A DNA stretch of 64,000 nucleotides from Diphasiastrum complanatum (lineage: Eukaryota; Streptophyta; Lycopodiopsida; Lycopodiales; Lycopodiaceae): contig CM055104.1 of the NCBI GenBank assembly GCA_029204225.1, forward strand, positions 19,997,761 to 20,061,760. Reading direction: 5' to 3'. The notes beneath the pieces are model-generated. The model was not told the origin of the DNA, made no database searches, and saw only the letters and a program-made list of their open reading frames with translations. Both the position numbers and the translations under genes were made by a program. This document shows, in pieces, positions 54,320 through 64,000 of the stretch. Numbering within the stretch: position 1 is the stretch's first letter; each line of letters starts with the position of its first letter.

Positions 54320-55690
54320 GTGGAGTATGCTGATTTTTCAGATTTTGCTCTTACATCTCATGGAGATGTTGCGGAAGAACCTGATTTTTATGAGCAGGCC
54401 AAGGGAGTAAAATGTTGGGAGGATGCGATGCAAGATGAGTTTGATTCACTCATGAAAAACCAGATTTGGGTTCTTGTTGATCTTCCTCATGGGAAGAAGG
54501 CAATGGGTTCTAAATGGGTATACAAAATCAAGTACAAGGCAGATGGTACCATTGAAAGGTACAAGACAAGGCTTGTTGCCAAAGGCTATGCTCAGCAAAA
54601 AAAGATTGATTATGAGGAGACTTTTGCTCCTACCGCTCGGATGACAACCGTGAGGGTAATAACCTCTTTGGCTGCCCATTTTGGTTGGCATTTGCGGCAA
54701 CTTGACATAAAAACAACATTCCTCAATGGTGATCTCAATGAGAAAGTGTACCTTCAACAACCTGGTGGTTTTTTGGTTGAAGGCCAAGAAGATAAAGTTT
54801 GTCTTCTCAAGAAAGCACTTTATGGACTGAAGCAAGCCCCAAGGATGTGGTATCAAAAGATACATGCCTACTTTTGTGATTGTGGGTTTACTAATAGTCC
54901 TAGCGAATCTGCTCTTTATGTCAAGCATATTTCAGATTTTATCATTATTATTTTGCTTTATGTTGATGATAATATTCTTACGGGAAGTAATGAGCAGCAG
55001 ATTGATGCCTTAATACTTGATCTTGGCATGGTTTTTGATACCTCAGATTTAGGCCTATTGCACTTTCATCTTGGTCTTGATTTTGTACAAGAAGGGGCTG
55101 GAATTTTCATCTCTCAACTACATTGGGCAGATTTTGAAGCGGTTCAAGATGGAAGATTGCAAGCCAGTTGCTACACCTCTAGAGACAGGCCTGAAATTAA
55201 GTAGTCAAGGTGATGGTGAACCATTTGATACTACTTTATATTGTCAAGCTATTGGTTGTCTCATTTACCTATGTAATTCAAGATCGGACATTTCTTATAT
55301 TGTCTCACTCATGAGTCAATTCATGCATGCCCCCATGACATCACATTGGAAAGTGTTGAAGAGGATCTTTCAATATCGAGATCAAGACACTAGACACTTT
55401 ACAAGTGGACATTGCTTTGTCTATGGAAATTCTGCAATTTCTTGGTCAAGTAAAAAGCAGCCCACTGTTGCTACTTCTTCTAGTGAGGCAGAATATAGAG
55501 CGATATTTCCAGCCACAACGAACTGTTTATGGCTGAGAAGACTACTTGTTGACATGAAGTTTGGCTAGCCCTCAGCCACTCTTATCTTGAGTGATAGTCA
55601 AAGTGCTATTGCCATTGCACGGAATCCTGTTTTTCATGCGAGGACGAAGCACATCGAGATCCATTATCACTTTGTTCGGGAGAGACTTGA
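54320..55690 (+). pseudogene. Copia C reverse transcriptase and RNase H
   Basis: RT blocks: AMGSKWVYKIKYKADGTI, RLVAKGYAQQKKIDYEETFA, LDIKTTFLNGDLNEKVYLQQ, YGLKQAPRMWY and the catalytic LLYVDDNILTGS (about 54955). The usual VDVKxAFL position reads LDIKTTFL. A frame break near 55130 leads to CLIYLCNSRSDISYIV, SAISWSSKKQPTVATSSSEA and [18 protein letters not shown], where the frame meets the 3' LTR. RNase H C-terminus is missing. Confidence 0.9.
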
Positions 55691-55691
55691 C

Positions 55692-56129
55692 TATGCTAAA
55701 GTTAATCCATAGGTTACTTTGACTCGAAAGGTCGACATTTGTGTAACCATGGGTATTTAGTTATTTATGCCATCTTAAGTTTGTCTTAAGTTCAGTTGGA
55801 CCCAATTTTGGTCATGTACTGGCTCGTGGGTCCTTAGGGGTCTAATTTTGTTTAGGAGCCCTATCTTGACTTTTGGGGGTGCCCTACATTTAGTAAGTGG
55901 TTAAGCTTAGGGTTTGTTGGCATTTGGCCACATCCAAGTAGAGTACTTAGATGCTCATTGTGTATTCCAGTTTTTAGATTTGCTAAGCATTGCTCTCCAT
56001 TTTTCCTGCTTGCATTTTTTGCTTTCTCTCTCTCCTTGAGGCTTCAGGGCGCCTATCCTCCTCCCTCATTTGTCTTGTGGAGATTGTTTGATGGTTAGAT
56101 CTTGGTGCCTTGGCTCTTGTTTTCTTACA
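55692..56129 (+). repeat. Copia C 3' LTR, 5'-truncated
   Basis: About 438 bp matching 50478-50915 from TATGCTAAA onward, ending TTTCTTACA and followed by the AGAAC target duplication. Loss of the first 18 bp is a deletion, since the other terminus is intact. Confidence 0.92.
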
Positions 56130-56218
56130 AGAACATGGTTTGCTATTACTGCGACATCACAGGCCACATAGCCAGGGAATGCAGGAAGAAAGCGGAAGAC
56201 ATGCAAAAACGTGGAGAG

Positions 56219-56577
56219 TGTTACGAGCACGTAACCAGTGCCGAACCCTAGAGAACACAGGAGGTCAGATACCACAATCAGGGTCGTGTCCAGAGTGTAC
56301 ACGACCAACAGGGCAAGACAGTGTGAGTAGTGTGCCCCGGCACGGTCCATAGCCATGGCGGGCCTAACACAGCCTAGGGACCCTGTCAGCAGGATAGGGC
56401 CCCACGTTGGGTCCCGACGTGCAGTCGGCCACGTCAGTGCCACGTGGCCGACACTTGGCAGTATGCATGCTACCAGTCCTCACACTGGGCTAGGAGGGGC
56501 TTGCTCCATATCAGGGAGTAGGCAAGGTTGGGTGGATCAATTAGTGTTTGCCCTACTGTGGTGTTTAGATCTCTAAC
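56219..56577 (+). repeat. Gypsy D 5' LTR
   Basis: 359 bp, GC-richer than its surroundings, homologous in inverted orientation to 60311-60668. Interrupts copia A shortly after its zinc knuckle. 56580-57380 is leader without a clear frame. Confidence 0.9.
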
Positions 56578-57387
56578 ACTGGTATCAGAGCCATCTCCTT
56601 CTTTGGGAGCTTAGTTTCAGCAGGGGAGAAATCCATCAGAGTGTATAGAAACTCTTTCAAATTATCAGGAAGTTAGAGCAGGGCCAGCGCTGGCGAACCA
56701 GCTGTAAATTGAGTGAATATCGGTGGAAATATCTGCTTTTTCAATAGGATTTGAATCAGATTACAAGTGCAGGTCCAGCGCTGCCAGAGCAGCTTTTATT
56801 TCTGATTTCTGAGGTGAAATTATAGGTTTTTGAGTGGATTTCTACTTGAAATCAGATAGCAAGGTTAGCGCTGGACAAGGAGGAAGTAAACTGTAAATTC
56901 ATCCCTTATTTTCAGAAGTTTGGGGCCTAGTTTTTGTCATCAGACATAGGGCTGATCAGTGAGCAGGGTGCTCGAAAAATTCAGGTTTTTGCAATCATCC
57001 TTGGGCCCAAATCGGAGAGTTTCTGAGCAGAAGAGTTGTTGTCCAACCAGCGAGGGCAGGGAGCTATAAAATTCCGATTTGCTTGCATCTTTTTCGGTCT
57101 TTTGCCCGACTTTTTGGAGCCTCGGGTCTGCAAACAGATCAGCGAGTAGTCTTCTCCAGAAATCCAGAAATTTGAAACACTTTTTGGGCTTCAAACTTGG
57201 ATTTTTCCGGGACAACAGGTCTGAAAATTGTTGTGGAAGAGCTGAGAGGGTTCTTCTTAATATTTTTTTTGGAAGTACAGTCCTCAGAAACAGCTAAGTC
57301 CTTTTTCCCTTCTTTGTAAAGTTCTAATTAGTCTTTTCGACTTTTTTTTAAGAAGGAACATCAGGCACTCCTTTTCTATCTCTGAAA

Positions 57388-58309
57388 ATGACCACTTCTC
57401 CGGAACCTGATCAACCCCTGACAAGAGGCATTGATGAATTAGAAATGGAATCTCTGAGGTTTAGTAAGGGGAAAGAACCCATGGAAGTGGAGGAACAGGA
57501 GCTATTCGCCGAAGAACTCGACGAATTGGTTACCAAGGACTAGTATCTCCACTTGGTAACAGAGGTGGATGAATTGAAACTGGCTTTCGCCAATTTCAAA
57601 TCCAGTATGGACGACTCGTTCGCCGAGCTCAAAAGTTTAATTTTGAACTCCGCGAAAGGAAGCCTCCCATCCACTTCTCAGCCATCCCCTTCTCCACTTC
57701 CATCAGTTTTGGGTGAGCCCATACGGTCTCATCCCAGTGTCTTTAAAGACTTAAAGCCTCCTACTTTTCTTGGGGAAGAGAAGGATAGAAACGTAGATAT
57801 TCTACACACCTTCCTCAGCAAATGGAAGAACATTCATGCTCTTAAACAGACCCCTGACCATTTGCAAGCTATTGAGGCCAATCTTTCCATAGGGCCCATG
57901 GCCTATAAGTGGTTGTTAAACCTCCAGGAGACTGGGCAGACCCCCCGGTCATGGAAAGCTTTTGAAGAAGCGTTCCTAAGAGAGTTTCTACCAGAAAATG
58001 AACTTTATAGAGCCTGGGAAGCCTAGGAAAAAACAATAATGGACAAATCTTTAATCCAATATATCTCGCAGTATCGAAAAGCAATCTAAAAGATTAAAAA
58101 TATGGATGACTATCAGATAATCAGAGAATTTGTCCGTGGCCTCAAAGATGAATAGGTTCAGAGAAACTCGCCTACTACCCTGGAGCAAGCTCTCAAATAT
58201 GCTCAAATCTATGATGATTCAGTGGGTAGGAAGAAGGCGAGACAACAGTCTCTTTCTGAGCAGCCTCCTCAGAAGGACTTTCATTTTAAAAAAAAAAATT
58301 AAAAGAAAG
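57388..58309 (+). pseudogene. Gypsy D gag
   Basis: Begins MTTSPEPDQPLTRGIDELEM; a TAG at about 57541 precedes the frame at 57553-58026 (VDELKLAFANFKSSMDDSFA; PPTFLGEEKDRN; WLLNLQETGQTPRSWKAFEE), a retrotransposon gag domain. Further stops at about 58024, 58087 and 58153 interrupt REFVRGLKDE and TLEQALKYAQIYDDS. The solo LTR follows at 58310. Confidence 0.85.
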
Positions 58310-58811
58310 TGTAGGAAATAGAAGCCTAAGGATCCAGGATCTTAACTATTCAATCACACAAAGCATTCTCAAAAGAAAGAGAGAGATGGCTAGAAACCCT
58401 CTTGTAAAAACTTGCGGACAGCCAAGGAGAATAGTCAGTATTGCTTACAAATGTGTCTCATACAAATGGGATGCACACATATATATAGTCCAAGATGACT
58501 ATCTAACTTCATGACTATTGGCTATCCAACTACTTGAATATTGGCTTTCCAACTACTTGACTATTGACTATCCAACTTTCTATAAGTTACATAGAAAGAA
58601 TAAGGTACCTCCAATATGTCAAGTTGGGGTACTTAATGTCACAATTAGGCCTAGTGGACCCATGAGTCCCTACCAAGTTAATTTCATACTAACTTAGCTA
58701 ACTCTAAGTTTAGTAGGCCTAATATAATAAATGACCATGGTTACACAACTCTCGACCTTTTGGGTCAAAGTAACCTATGGTAATGTAAGCAATTCCATTT
58801 ACATTCCAACA
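58310..58811 (-). mobile_element. Solo LTR inside gypsy D
   Basis: 502 bp, TGTAGGAAAT to TTCCAACA, with exact GAAAG target duplication (58305-58309, 58812-58816). Its right part is the reverse complement of the copia C LTR (ACTCTCGACCTTTTGGGTCAAAGTAACC against 50500-50530), so it is a relative of that family left after LTR-LTR recombination. Confidence 0.9.
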
Positions 58812-58816
58812 GAAAG

Positions 58817-59376
58817 AAAGAAAATAAAGTTAAAAGTGAAGCTCCTCAGAAACGCCCATCGCTCATACAGGCCTTAAAACAAGATTTTGAGAAAGTCAAA
58901 CAAGAACGTTTGTGCTTTGTGTGCATGGGCAAGGGACACACAGTCAGACAGTGTCCCAAGGGGCCTTTCACTAAAAAAAAAAAAAAAAAGATAAAAAACA
59001 AGTTCATCTTGTTCAGACAGTAAGTTTCCCAAGTGACTCGGTAGCTTCCGAGATGAAAGTGTTTCATGAAGACCATGAACATTGTTGCCAACTAACCTCT
59101 GCAATGCTAGCGAGACCCTTCAGCTTTGGGCCGCATGACCTAGTACGTATGCATGGGAAAGTGGGCTACCAGTCAGTAAGAGTTATGGTTGATGATGGGG
59201 CAACCCATAATTTCATCAACTACACCCTAGTTAAAAAACTCAGACTTTCAGAAGTACCTAGTCAGCATAGGTACATAGTTTCATTAGCTAAGGGTGACGA
59301 CAAGAAAATTTGGGAAACTATGGTAAGTAATCTAAATCTTGGTATTCAAGGGTATCAAGATGAAATAAACTTCTAG
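58817..59376 (+). pseudogene. Gypsy D zinc knuckle and protease
   Basis: After the solo LTR the frame resumes with basic gag sequence, zinc knuckle CFVCMGKGHTVRQC (about 58916-58957), an A-run with loss of frame, then protease VGYQSVRVMVDDGATHNFIN (about 59162-59221) where DDGA stands for the usual D(S/T)GA. Stop at 59374. Confidence 0.85.
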
Positions 59377-60129
59377 ATAACGCACCTGGATCGCACAGAC
59401 ATTGTTCTCGGGAGAGACTGGCTCTACAACTTAGGACCTTCCCTCCATAGAAATTATCAGGAGAACACCCTCAGCTTTCAGCATAAAGGCCGAGAGATCC
59501 AGTTGCATGGGGAGCATGATGTCCCCAACAGTCCTATGGTCTGCAGTTCAGAGCTCTGTCAACTAATCGGAGACGACGACCATCAGGTATTCTCATGTGA
59601 CTTTCAGTTTATTCCAGAAGTTTCTATTTCTAGTTCTTTACAGCAGAAAATCAGTAAATTAGAAACTTTGTTGTCTAAATTTAAAGATGTTTTTCCTAAA
59701 GATTTACCACATGGTTTACCACCTAGCAGAGAGTTAGATCATGTAATAAACCTAGTACCAGGTACAGCACCTGTTTCAAAACCTCCGTATCGGGTCAGCC
59801 GAACAGAGGATGAAGAAATAACTAGGCAATTAATAGATTATCTTGGGAAAGGCCAAATTCAGACCAGTAGTTCACCATGGGCCTCACCGGTCCTTTTGGT
59901 GAAAAAGAAAAAGGGGTCTATGCGTCTTTGCGTAGATTACAGAGCCCTCAATAAAGTCACAATTAAGAATAAATACCCAATGCCTCGGGCAGACGAGTTG
60001 TTTGATCAACTCGACGGGGCTAAGTTTTTCAGTAAAATTGACCTTAGATCAGGATATCATCAGGTTCGTATAAAGTCGGAAGATGTCCCAAAAACAGCTT
60101 TTAGGACTCGTCGTGGCCATTATGAGTTT
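59377..60129 (+). pseudogene. Gypsy D reverse transcriptase, N-terminal part
   Basis: [15 protein letters not shown] (protease end), then from 59503 an open frame with the linker and RT start: [79 protein letters not shown] (first catalytic Asp), [12 protein letters not shown]. Ends before the YxDD block; the last codons to 60147 are foreign. Confidence 0.92.
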
Positions 60130-60310
60130 ATTGTACAAGTTTATTAGCAAAACAGTGAACCTCTATTAAGCAAACATAGCCGTGGCCAGAACTAAAAAGG
60201 ATGCAGTCTGGCACAAGAGACTAGGGCATATAGGAGCTGACATTCTAAACCTGATGTGGAAAGGTGATTTGGTGAGCGGGATGGATTACAACGGAAATGG
60301 AGAGGCGTAC
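60130..60310 (+). pseudogene. Copia A pre-integrase segment
   Basis: DAVWHKRLGHIGADILNLMW and GDLVSGMDY are the copia pre-integrase domain. It resumes copia A between gypsy D and gypsy E. Protease is missing between this and the zinc knuckle at 56.15 kb, presumably lost with the truncation of gypsy D. Confidence 0.75.
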
Positions 60311-60668
60311 TGTAATAGATCCTAACACCACAGTAGGGCAAACACTAACTGATCCACCCAACCTTGCCTACCCCCTGATATAGAGTAAGCCCCTCCTAGC
60401 CCAGTGTGAGGACTGGTAGCATGCAACTGCCAAGTGTCGGCCACGTGTCACTGAAGTGGCCGACTGCACGTCGGGACCCAACTGGGGGCCCTGTCCTACT
60501 GACAGGGTCCCTAGACTGTGTTAGGCCCGCCATGGCTATGGACCGTGCTGGGGCACACTACTCACACTGTCTTGCCCTGTTGGTCGTGTACATTGGACAC
60601 GACCCTAACTGTGGTATCTGACCTATCTGTGTTCTCTAGGGTTCGGCACTGGTCACGAGCTCGTAACA
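60311..60668 (-). repeat. Gypsy E 3' LTR
   Basis: 358 bp; plus strand TGTAATAGATCC to GCTCGTAACA. Homologous to 56219-56577 in inverted orientation. Confidence 0.92.
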
Positions 60669-60679
60669 TTCCCTCCCCC

Positions 60680-60874
60680 TTAAGAACCGTCTTGGTCCTC
60701 TAAGACAAAGTCTGGAAAAATCTTGCGAAGGACGCTGCCTCTTTTCCAAGTGGCATTCTCAACAGGCTGATCTTTCCACTTGACCAGATATTCTCGGTAT
60801 AGAGTATGACGAGTCTGCGTCTCTCTAATATCAAGAATCTCCTCTCGTTCATGTGGAGGTTGCTGAGGATCCAA
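60680..60874 (-). pseudogene. Gypsy E chromodomain
   Basis: HEREEILDIRETQTRHTLYR, EYLVKWKDQPVENATWKRGS and FPDFVLEDQDGS form a chromodomain at the integrase C-terminus, with the KW...ATW aromatic residues kept. In chromoviruses it guides integration to marked chromatin. It is separated from the integrase by the solo LTR at 60940-61442. Confidence 0.9.
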
Positions 60875-60939
60875 TGGGAGAACTAGAACACTGTCCCCTA
60901 CCAGATTTTCTGATCTGGTTAAGGCTTTTTGTAATTGAC

Positions 60940-61442
60940 TGTTACGTACCCATAAGGGTACGCAACAGGAAACTTGAGGTGACGGTCTCAGTTATGGGAC
61001 GGAACGCTGATCTGGAGCTATAGGTCTTTTGGGTGCCACATGTCAATGTCTCATTGGCACGCGGTGACTCGTTGTTATGGACCCGCGTCAGCGTGCACAA
61101 CTGCTGCGTGTCGTTAGTCATGCGTGACTCCTATGGAGGGAGATGACCCACCTGGACTATGTATATAGAGGTGGATCTCCATGAGCTGGGTATTCATTCT
61201 CTCCTGGAGAATGAAGAGCTCTTCCACTGGTGGACGAGTATCTAGGCCTCAGGATGTAGGTAGGTGAGGGTCGAGGGTAAGCTATGGTGGTATGGGACAC
61301 CATGGCGAGCTTGCTTGATGGTGGTCTGTAGCTCCAGTGCATGGGGGTGAGGTGGCAGTACCTCGATGGTTGGGTGGTAACGTAGCATTCGTCACTTGTT
61401 TGTACTTTAGCAATGACCGGCATGACGATGGGGATTCTAACA
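60940..61442. mobile_element. Solo LTR inside gypsy E
   Basis: 503 bp from TGTTACGTACCC to GATTCTAACA. Flanks are TTGAC (60935-60939) and CTGAC (61443-61447), a target duplication with one change. It interrupts the integrase-chromodomain region. Orientation cannot be fixed without an internal copy. Confidence 0.75.
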
Positions 61443-61510
61443 CTGACTTACATGAAAGACTGGAAAAACCTTACTGCTGTGTGAGAGTTCTAGTTCATAG
61501 GAAACCTCGC

Positions 61511-62464
61511 CTAGTCTCCTACTAATGGTAAGGGACCACAATACCTTGGAGACAACTTAGCACACACTCCTGATTTGAGGGTTTTAGAGTCAACTGGGAC
61601 TCTCAAGTAGACTTTCTCACCAGCGAAGAACTGCACATCCCGTCTGTGTGGATCTGCATAATGTCTGGCTCGATCCTGGGACTGCCTAATGCTACGCTTA
61701 GCATGTTCTATCATCTGGTTTAGGTCCTCTAAAAAGTTTCTGGCTGCTTCAACTTTTTCTTGTTTAAACCCTATAGTCGTGGGTGAGCGTGGCTGAAAAC
61801 CGTACATCAGCATAAATGGGCTGTATCCCGTAGCTGAATGTTTGGTACTGTTGTAAGCAAACTCTAATATGGAGAGATACTCCTCCCAATTAGTCTGCTT
61901 CTTGTTGACGTATGCACAAAGCATATCCTCCAGCACCTGATTTACCCTCTTTGTTTGACCGTCCGTCTGTGGATGGTCGGTGGTACTCATATTAAGTTTA
62001 GTATGGAGATGATGGAATACTGCCCTCCAAAAATTTCCATTAAACTTACTGTCCCGGTCGCTGACTATGCCGGAAGGTAGACCGTACAATTTAAATAGCC
62101 CGTCTATAAACAACCTCGCTAACTCTGGAGCTCTAACAGTTGTTTTGGTCGGAATAAAATGAGCCATTTTGGTCAGACGGTCAACTGTGACCCATATAGC
62201 GTCATTACCCTTTTGGGTTTTAGGCAGGCCTACTATAAAATCCATGGAGATACTCTCCCATTTACCAGCTGGTATTTCTAAGGGCTGCAACAACCCTCCT
62301 GCCTTTAAACGCTCTACTTTGTTTACTTGACATTTCTGGCAACTGGTTACATACTGTTGGACGTCCTTTTTCATAGGTCTTCTGTATGCCTGGGTGTCCC
62401 TCACTAGGATTGTCATGACATTCATATAGGACCTGCTGCCTATAATCCTCTGAATTGGGGACAC
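61511..62464 (-). pseudogene. Gypsy E integrase
   Basis: Zinc-region end (VTSCQKCQVNKVERLK), core with WESISMDFIVGLPKTQKGND, YGLPSGIVSDRDSKFNGNFW and HPQTDGQTKRVNQVLEDML, then YSPFMLMYGFQPRSPTTIG and LSPRYCGPLPLV. The catalytic Glu of the QTER motif is Lys, a G-to-A change, so integration activity would be lost. The frame is otherwise open for 317 codons. Confidence 0.92.
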
Positions 62465-63251
62465 ATACTCTATCTCTATAGAGCAAGTACTTATCCTGAA
62501 TGGAATATTGTTTCCATTTGAATCCTTGAGTCAACTGACCCTCAACCACTGGGGTTTGCTTGGGTAATATAGGCTCAGAATCCTCAACGTCATCTGACGA
62601 CGTATACTCGGACTCATCATCATCCTCAACGGAAGTTGCCGTATTCTTGGATGAACTGGCACCAGCCCCGGGAACTGGTTCTGGAGTCTGTAATTGTCTG
62701 CTCTGGACTGAGTTCCAAATAGTAGAGAAGAATGCATCATGCTGGCACTTCCCTCTCAAGGACTCGAGTAACTCATTACAAATCTAAGTAAAACTCAGCT
62801 CGTTTATCATAGGCATTTTGCTAAGGGCATCTGCTACTGTATTGAATTTCCCCCGTCTATATCTGATAGACATATCAAACTCTTGCATCAACTCTGCCCA
62901 ACGAGCTTTCCGACCTCTAAGCTCAGGTTGATTGCAAAGGTATTTGAGACTTTCATAGTCTGTCAGGACCTCAAAGTTGGCACCATACAAATAATGCCTC
63001 CAAGTCTTAAGGGCATGGAATATAGAAAAGAGTTCATTTTCATAGGCACTATACCTAGTCTGAGCTGGCTCGAGTTTTTTACTCTCGAACGCAACTGGTC
63101 GTCCACTCTGAGTTAGCACAGCACCTACTGCAAAGTCGCTAGCATCTGTTTCGACCACAAACGGCTGATTGGGGTCGACGACTTTTAAAACTGGTGCTGT
63201 AGCTAAGGCTATTTTGAGAGCATCAAAGCTCTCCTGCTGTGCGACTCCCAA
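62465..63251 (-). pseudogene. Gypsy E RNase H and integrase zinc region
   Basis: RNase H: QPFVVETDASDFAVGAVLTQ, RYSAYENELFSIFHALKTWR, FEVLTDYESLKYLCNQPEL (the usual DHxSL His is Tyr), GKFNTVADALSKMP. A stop near 62784 separates it from LTQGFKWKQYSIQDKYLLYR and CHDNPSEGHPGIQKTYEKGR, the HHCC zinc region, before a frame change into the integrase. Confidence 0.88.
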
Positions 63252-64000
63252 ATGGACTCCTTTCCCTTCCCCTTAAGAAGATTTGTCATGGGAACTGCTA
63301 TCTGAGCATATTCCTTGACAAATCGTCTGTAATATCCCGCCAAACCAAGAAAAATTTAAAGTTCCAAAATATTCTGAGGTCTCAGCCAACCGAGTATGGC
63401 TTTAACCTTATTCGGGTCCATCTTAATCCCATCTGACGAGATAATGTGACCCAAATATGCTACTTCTTTAACGAAGAATTGACACTTGGATTGTTTAGCA
63501 TTAAACTTATGCTTTTTGAGCAGTCGAAACACCTTTCTGAGGTGTTTTAGATGCTCCTTCCTCGTTTTGCTGTAAACGAGGATGTCATCTAAAAATACGA
63601 CTACAAACTTACCCAAGTATGGTCTGAGGACACTGTTCATCAAGGTCATAAAGGTAGCTGGAGCATTTGTGAGCCCAAATGGCATCACCTTTAACTCATA
63701 ATGACCGTGACGAGTCCTAAAAGCTGTTTTCGAGACATCTTCAACCTTAATATGGACTTGATGATATCCCGATCTGAGGTCTATTTTTCTAAAAAATTTA
63801 GCCCCGTCGAGTTGATCAAACAACTCATCTCCCCGAGGCATAGGATACTTATTCTTTATTGTGACTTTATTGAGGGCTCTGTAATTTACGCAAAGCTGCA
63901 TAGATCCCTCTTTCTTTTTCACCAATAGGACTGGTGAGGCCCATGGTGAACTACTGGTCTGAATTTGGCCTTTCCCAAGATAATCTGTTAACTGCCTAGT
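63252..64000 (-). pseudogene. Gypsy E reverse transcriptase, incomplete at the window edge
   Basis: From the right edge: [74 protein letters not shown], the catalytic [14 protein letters not shown] and [14 protein letters not shown] stop near 63355 and a frameshift near 63260 precede the RNase H. The N-terminus lies beyond 64000. Confidence 0.92.

Larger units (their letters stand above)
50461..56129 (+). mobile_element. Copia element C, nested in copia A
   Basis: 5' LTR 50461-50915, primer site at 50916, gag-protease-integrase-RT-RNase H in order, 3' LTR 55692-56129. Target duplication AGAAC is exact (50456-50460, 56130-56134). The 3' LTR lacks its first about 18 bp and is fused to the RNase H frame at TATGCTAAA, so the RNase H end and purine tract are deleted. 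All coding domains are present but broken by stops and frameshifts. Confidence 0.93.
56219..60129 (+). mobile_element. Gypsy D (chromovirus family), truncated
   Basis: 5' LTR 56219-56577 (TGTTACGAGC to CTCTAACA), primer site TGGTATCAGAGCC just after, gag, protease and RT on the plus strand. The RT breaks off at about 60129, after GHYEF, and copia A sequence resumes. No 3' LTR. LTR and RT are of the same family as gypsy E on the other strand. Contains a solo LTR at 58310-58811. Confidence 0.85.
60311..64000 (-). mobile_element. Gypsy E (chromovirus), runs off the window
   Basis: 3' LTR 60311-60668, purine tract (plus strand TTCCCTCCCCCTT, 60669-60681), chromodomain, integrase, RNase H and RT in the expected reverse order on the minus strand. 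The 5' half lies beyond 64000. It carries a solo LTR at 60940-61442. Same family as gypsy D. Confidence 0.93.

Noticed and set aside
56219-60668. Gypsy D and E LTRs as the two ends of one element
   Set aside because: The LTRs are inverted relative to each other, each has its own internal region on opposite strands, and both carry overlapping RT N-termini.

Overview
The window is nuclear DNA of a land plant with a repeat-rich genome. Evidence for a plant: Ty1-copia and Ty3-gypsy (chromovirus) elements primed by initiator tRNA-Met, a plant-type dihydroneopterin aldolase gene with a GT-AG intron, exon relics that look like plant glutamate decarboxylase, DUF1218 and CCCH zinc-finger genes, and TTTAGGG-type telomere-like units. 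The species cannot be named. The Penelope-like reverse transcriptase and odd low-copy genes would suit a non-flowering plant, but that is a guess. Most of the sequence is mobile DNA in several age layers; the only ordinary host gene that still looks functional is dihydroneopterin aldolase at about 42.0-42.64 kb.

Layout. 0-4.3 kb: minus-strand copia element lacking reverse transcriptase; its 3' LTR doubles as the 5' LTR of a further copy to the left. 4.3-9.3 kb: the most unusual block. A very divergent histone H3-like protein (minus) and an unknown intron-containing gene (plus) diverge from a 1.15-kb spacer packed with a GCGCGCTGAATCGATATC-type motif; a decayed coiled-coil gene (minus) follows. 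9.5-16 kb: LTR and copia scraps, microsatellites, a ~540-bp tandem duplication. 16.03-21.13 kb: young complete copia insertion (820-bp LTRs, GTTGT target duplication) with one open 858-codon reading frame but no reverse transcriptase. 22.3-23.9 kb: Penelope-like RT relic. 24.5-30.9 kb: two fused minus-strand copia relics, one from the 16-kb family. 31-34 kb: decayed exons of three host-type genes. 34.9-41.5 kb: minisatellites, MITEs, a 500-bp foldback, a 1.2-kb long-TIR element and a BED-finger hAT-like relic. 42-42.64 kb: dihydroneopterin aldolase. 46.3-64 kb: a nest: copia A is split by gypsy B (TSD ACTTG), copia C (TSD AGAAC), gypsy D (itself holding a solo LTR, TSD GAAAG) and gypsy E, which runs off the window end.

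The retroelement proteins follow the usual orders (copia: gag-protease-integrase-RT-RNase H; chromovirus gypsy: gag-protease-RT-RNase H-integrase-chromodomain), but nearly all are broken. Many stops and missense changes fit C-to-T decay of methylated DNA. The best candidate for something undescribed is the H3-like/unknown divergent pair at 4.3-8.1 kb.
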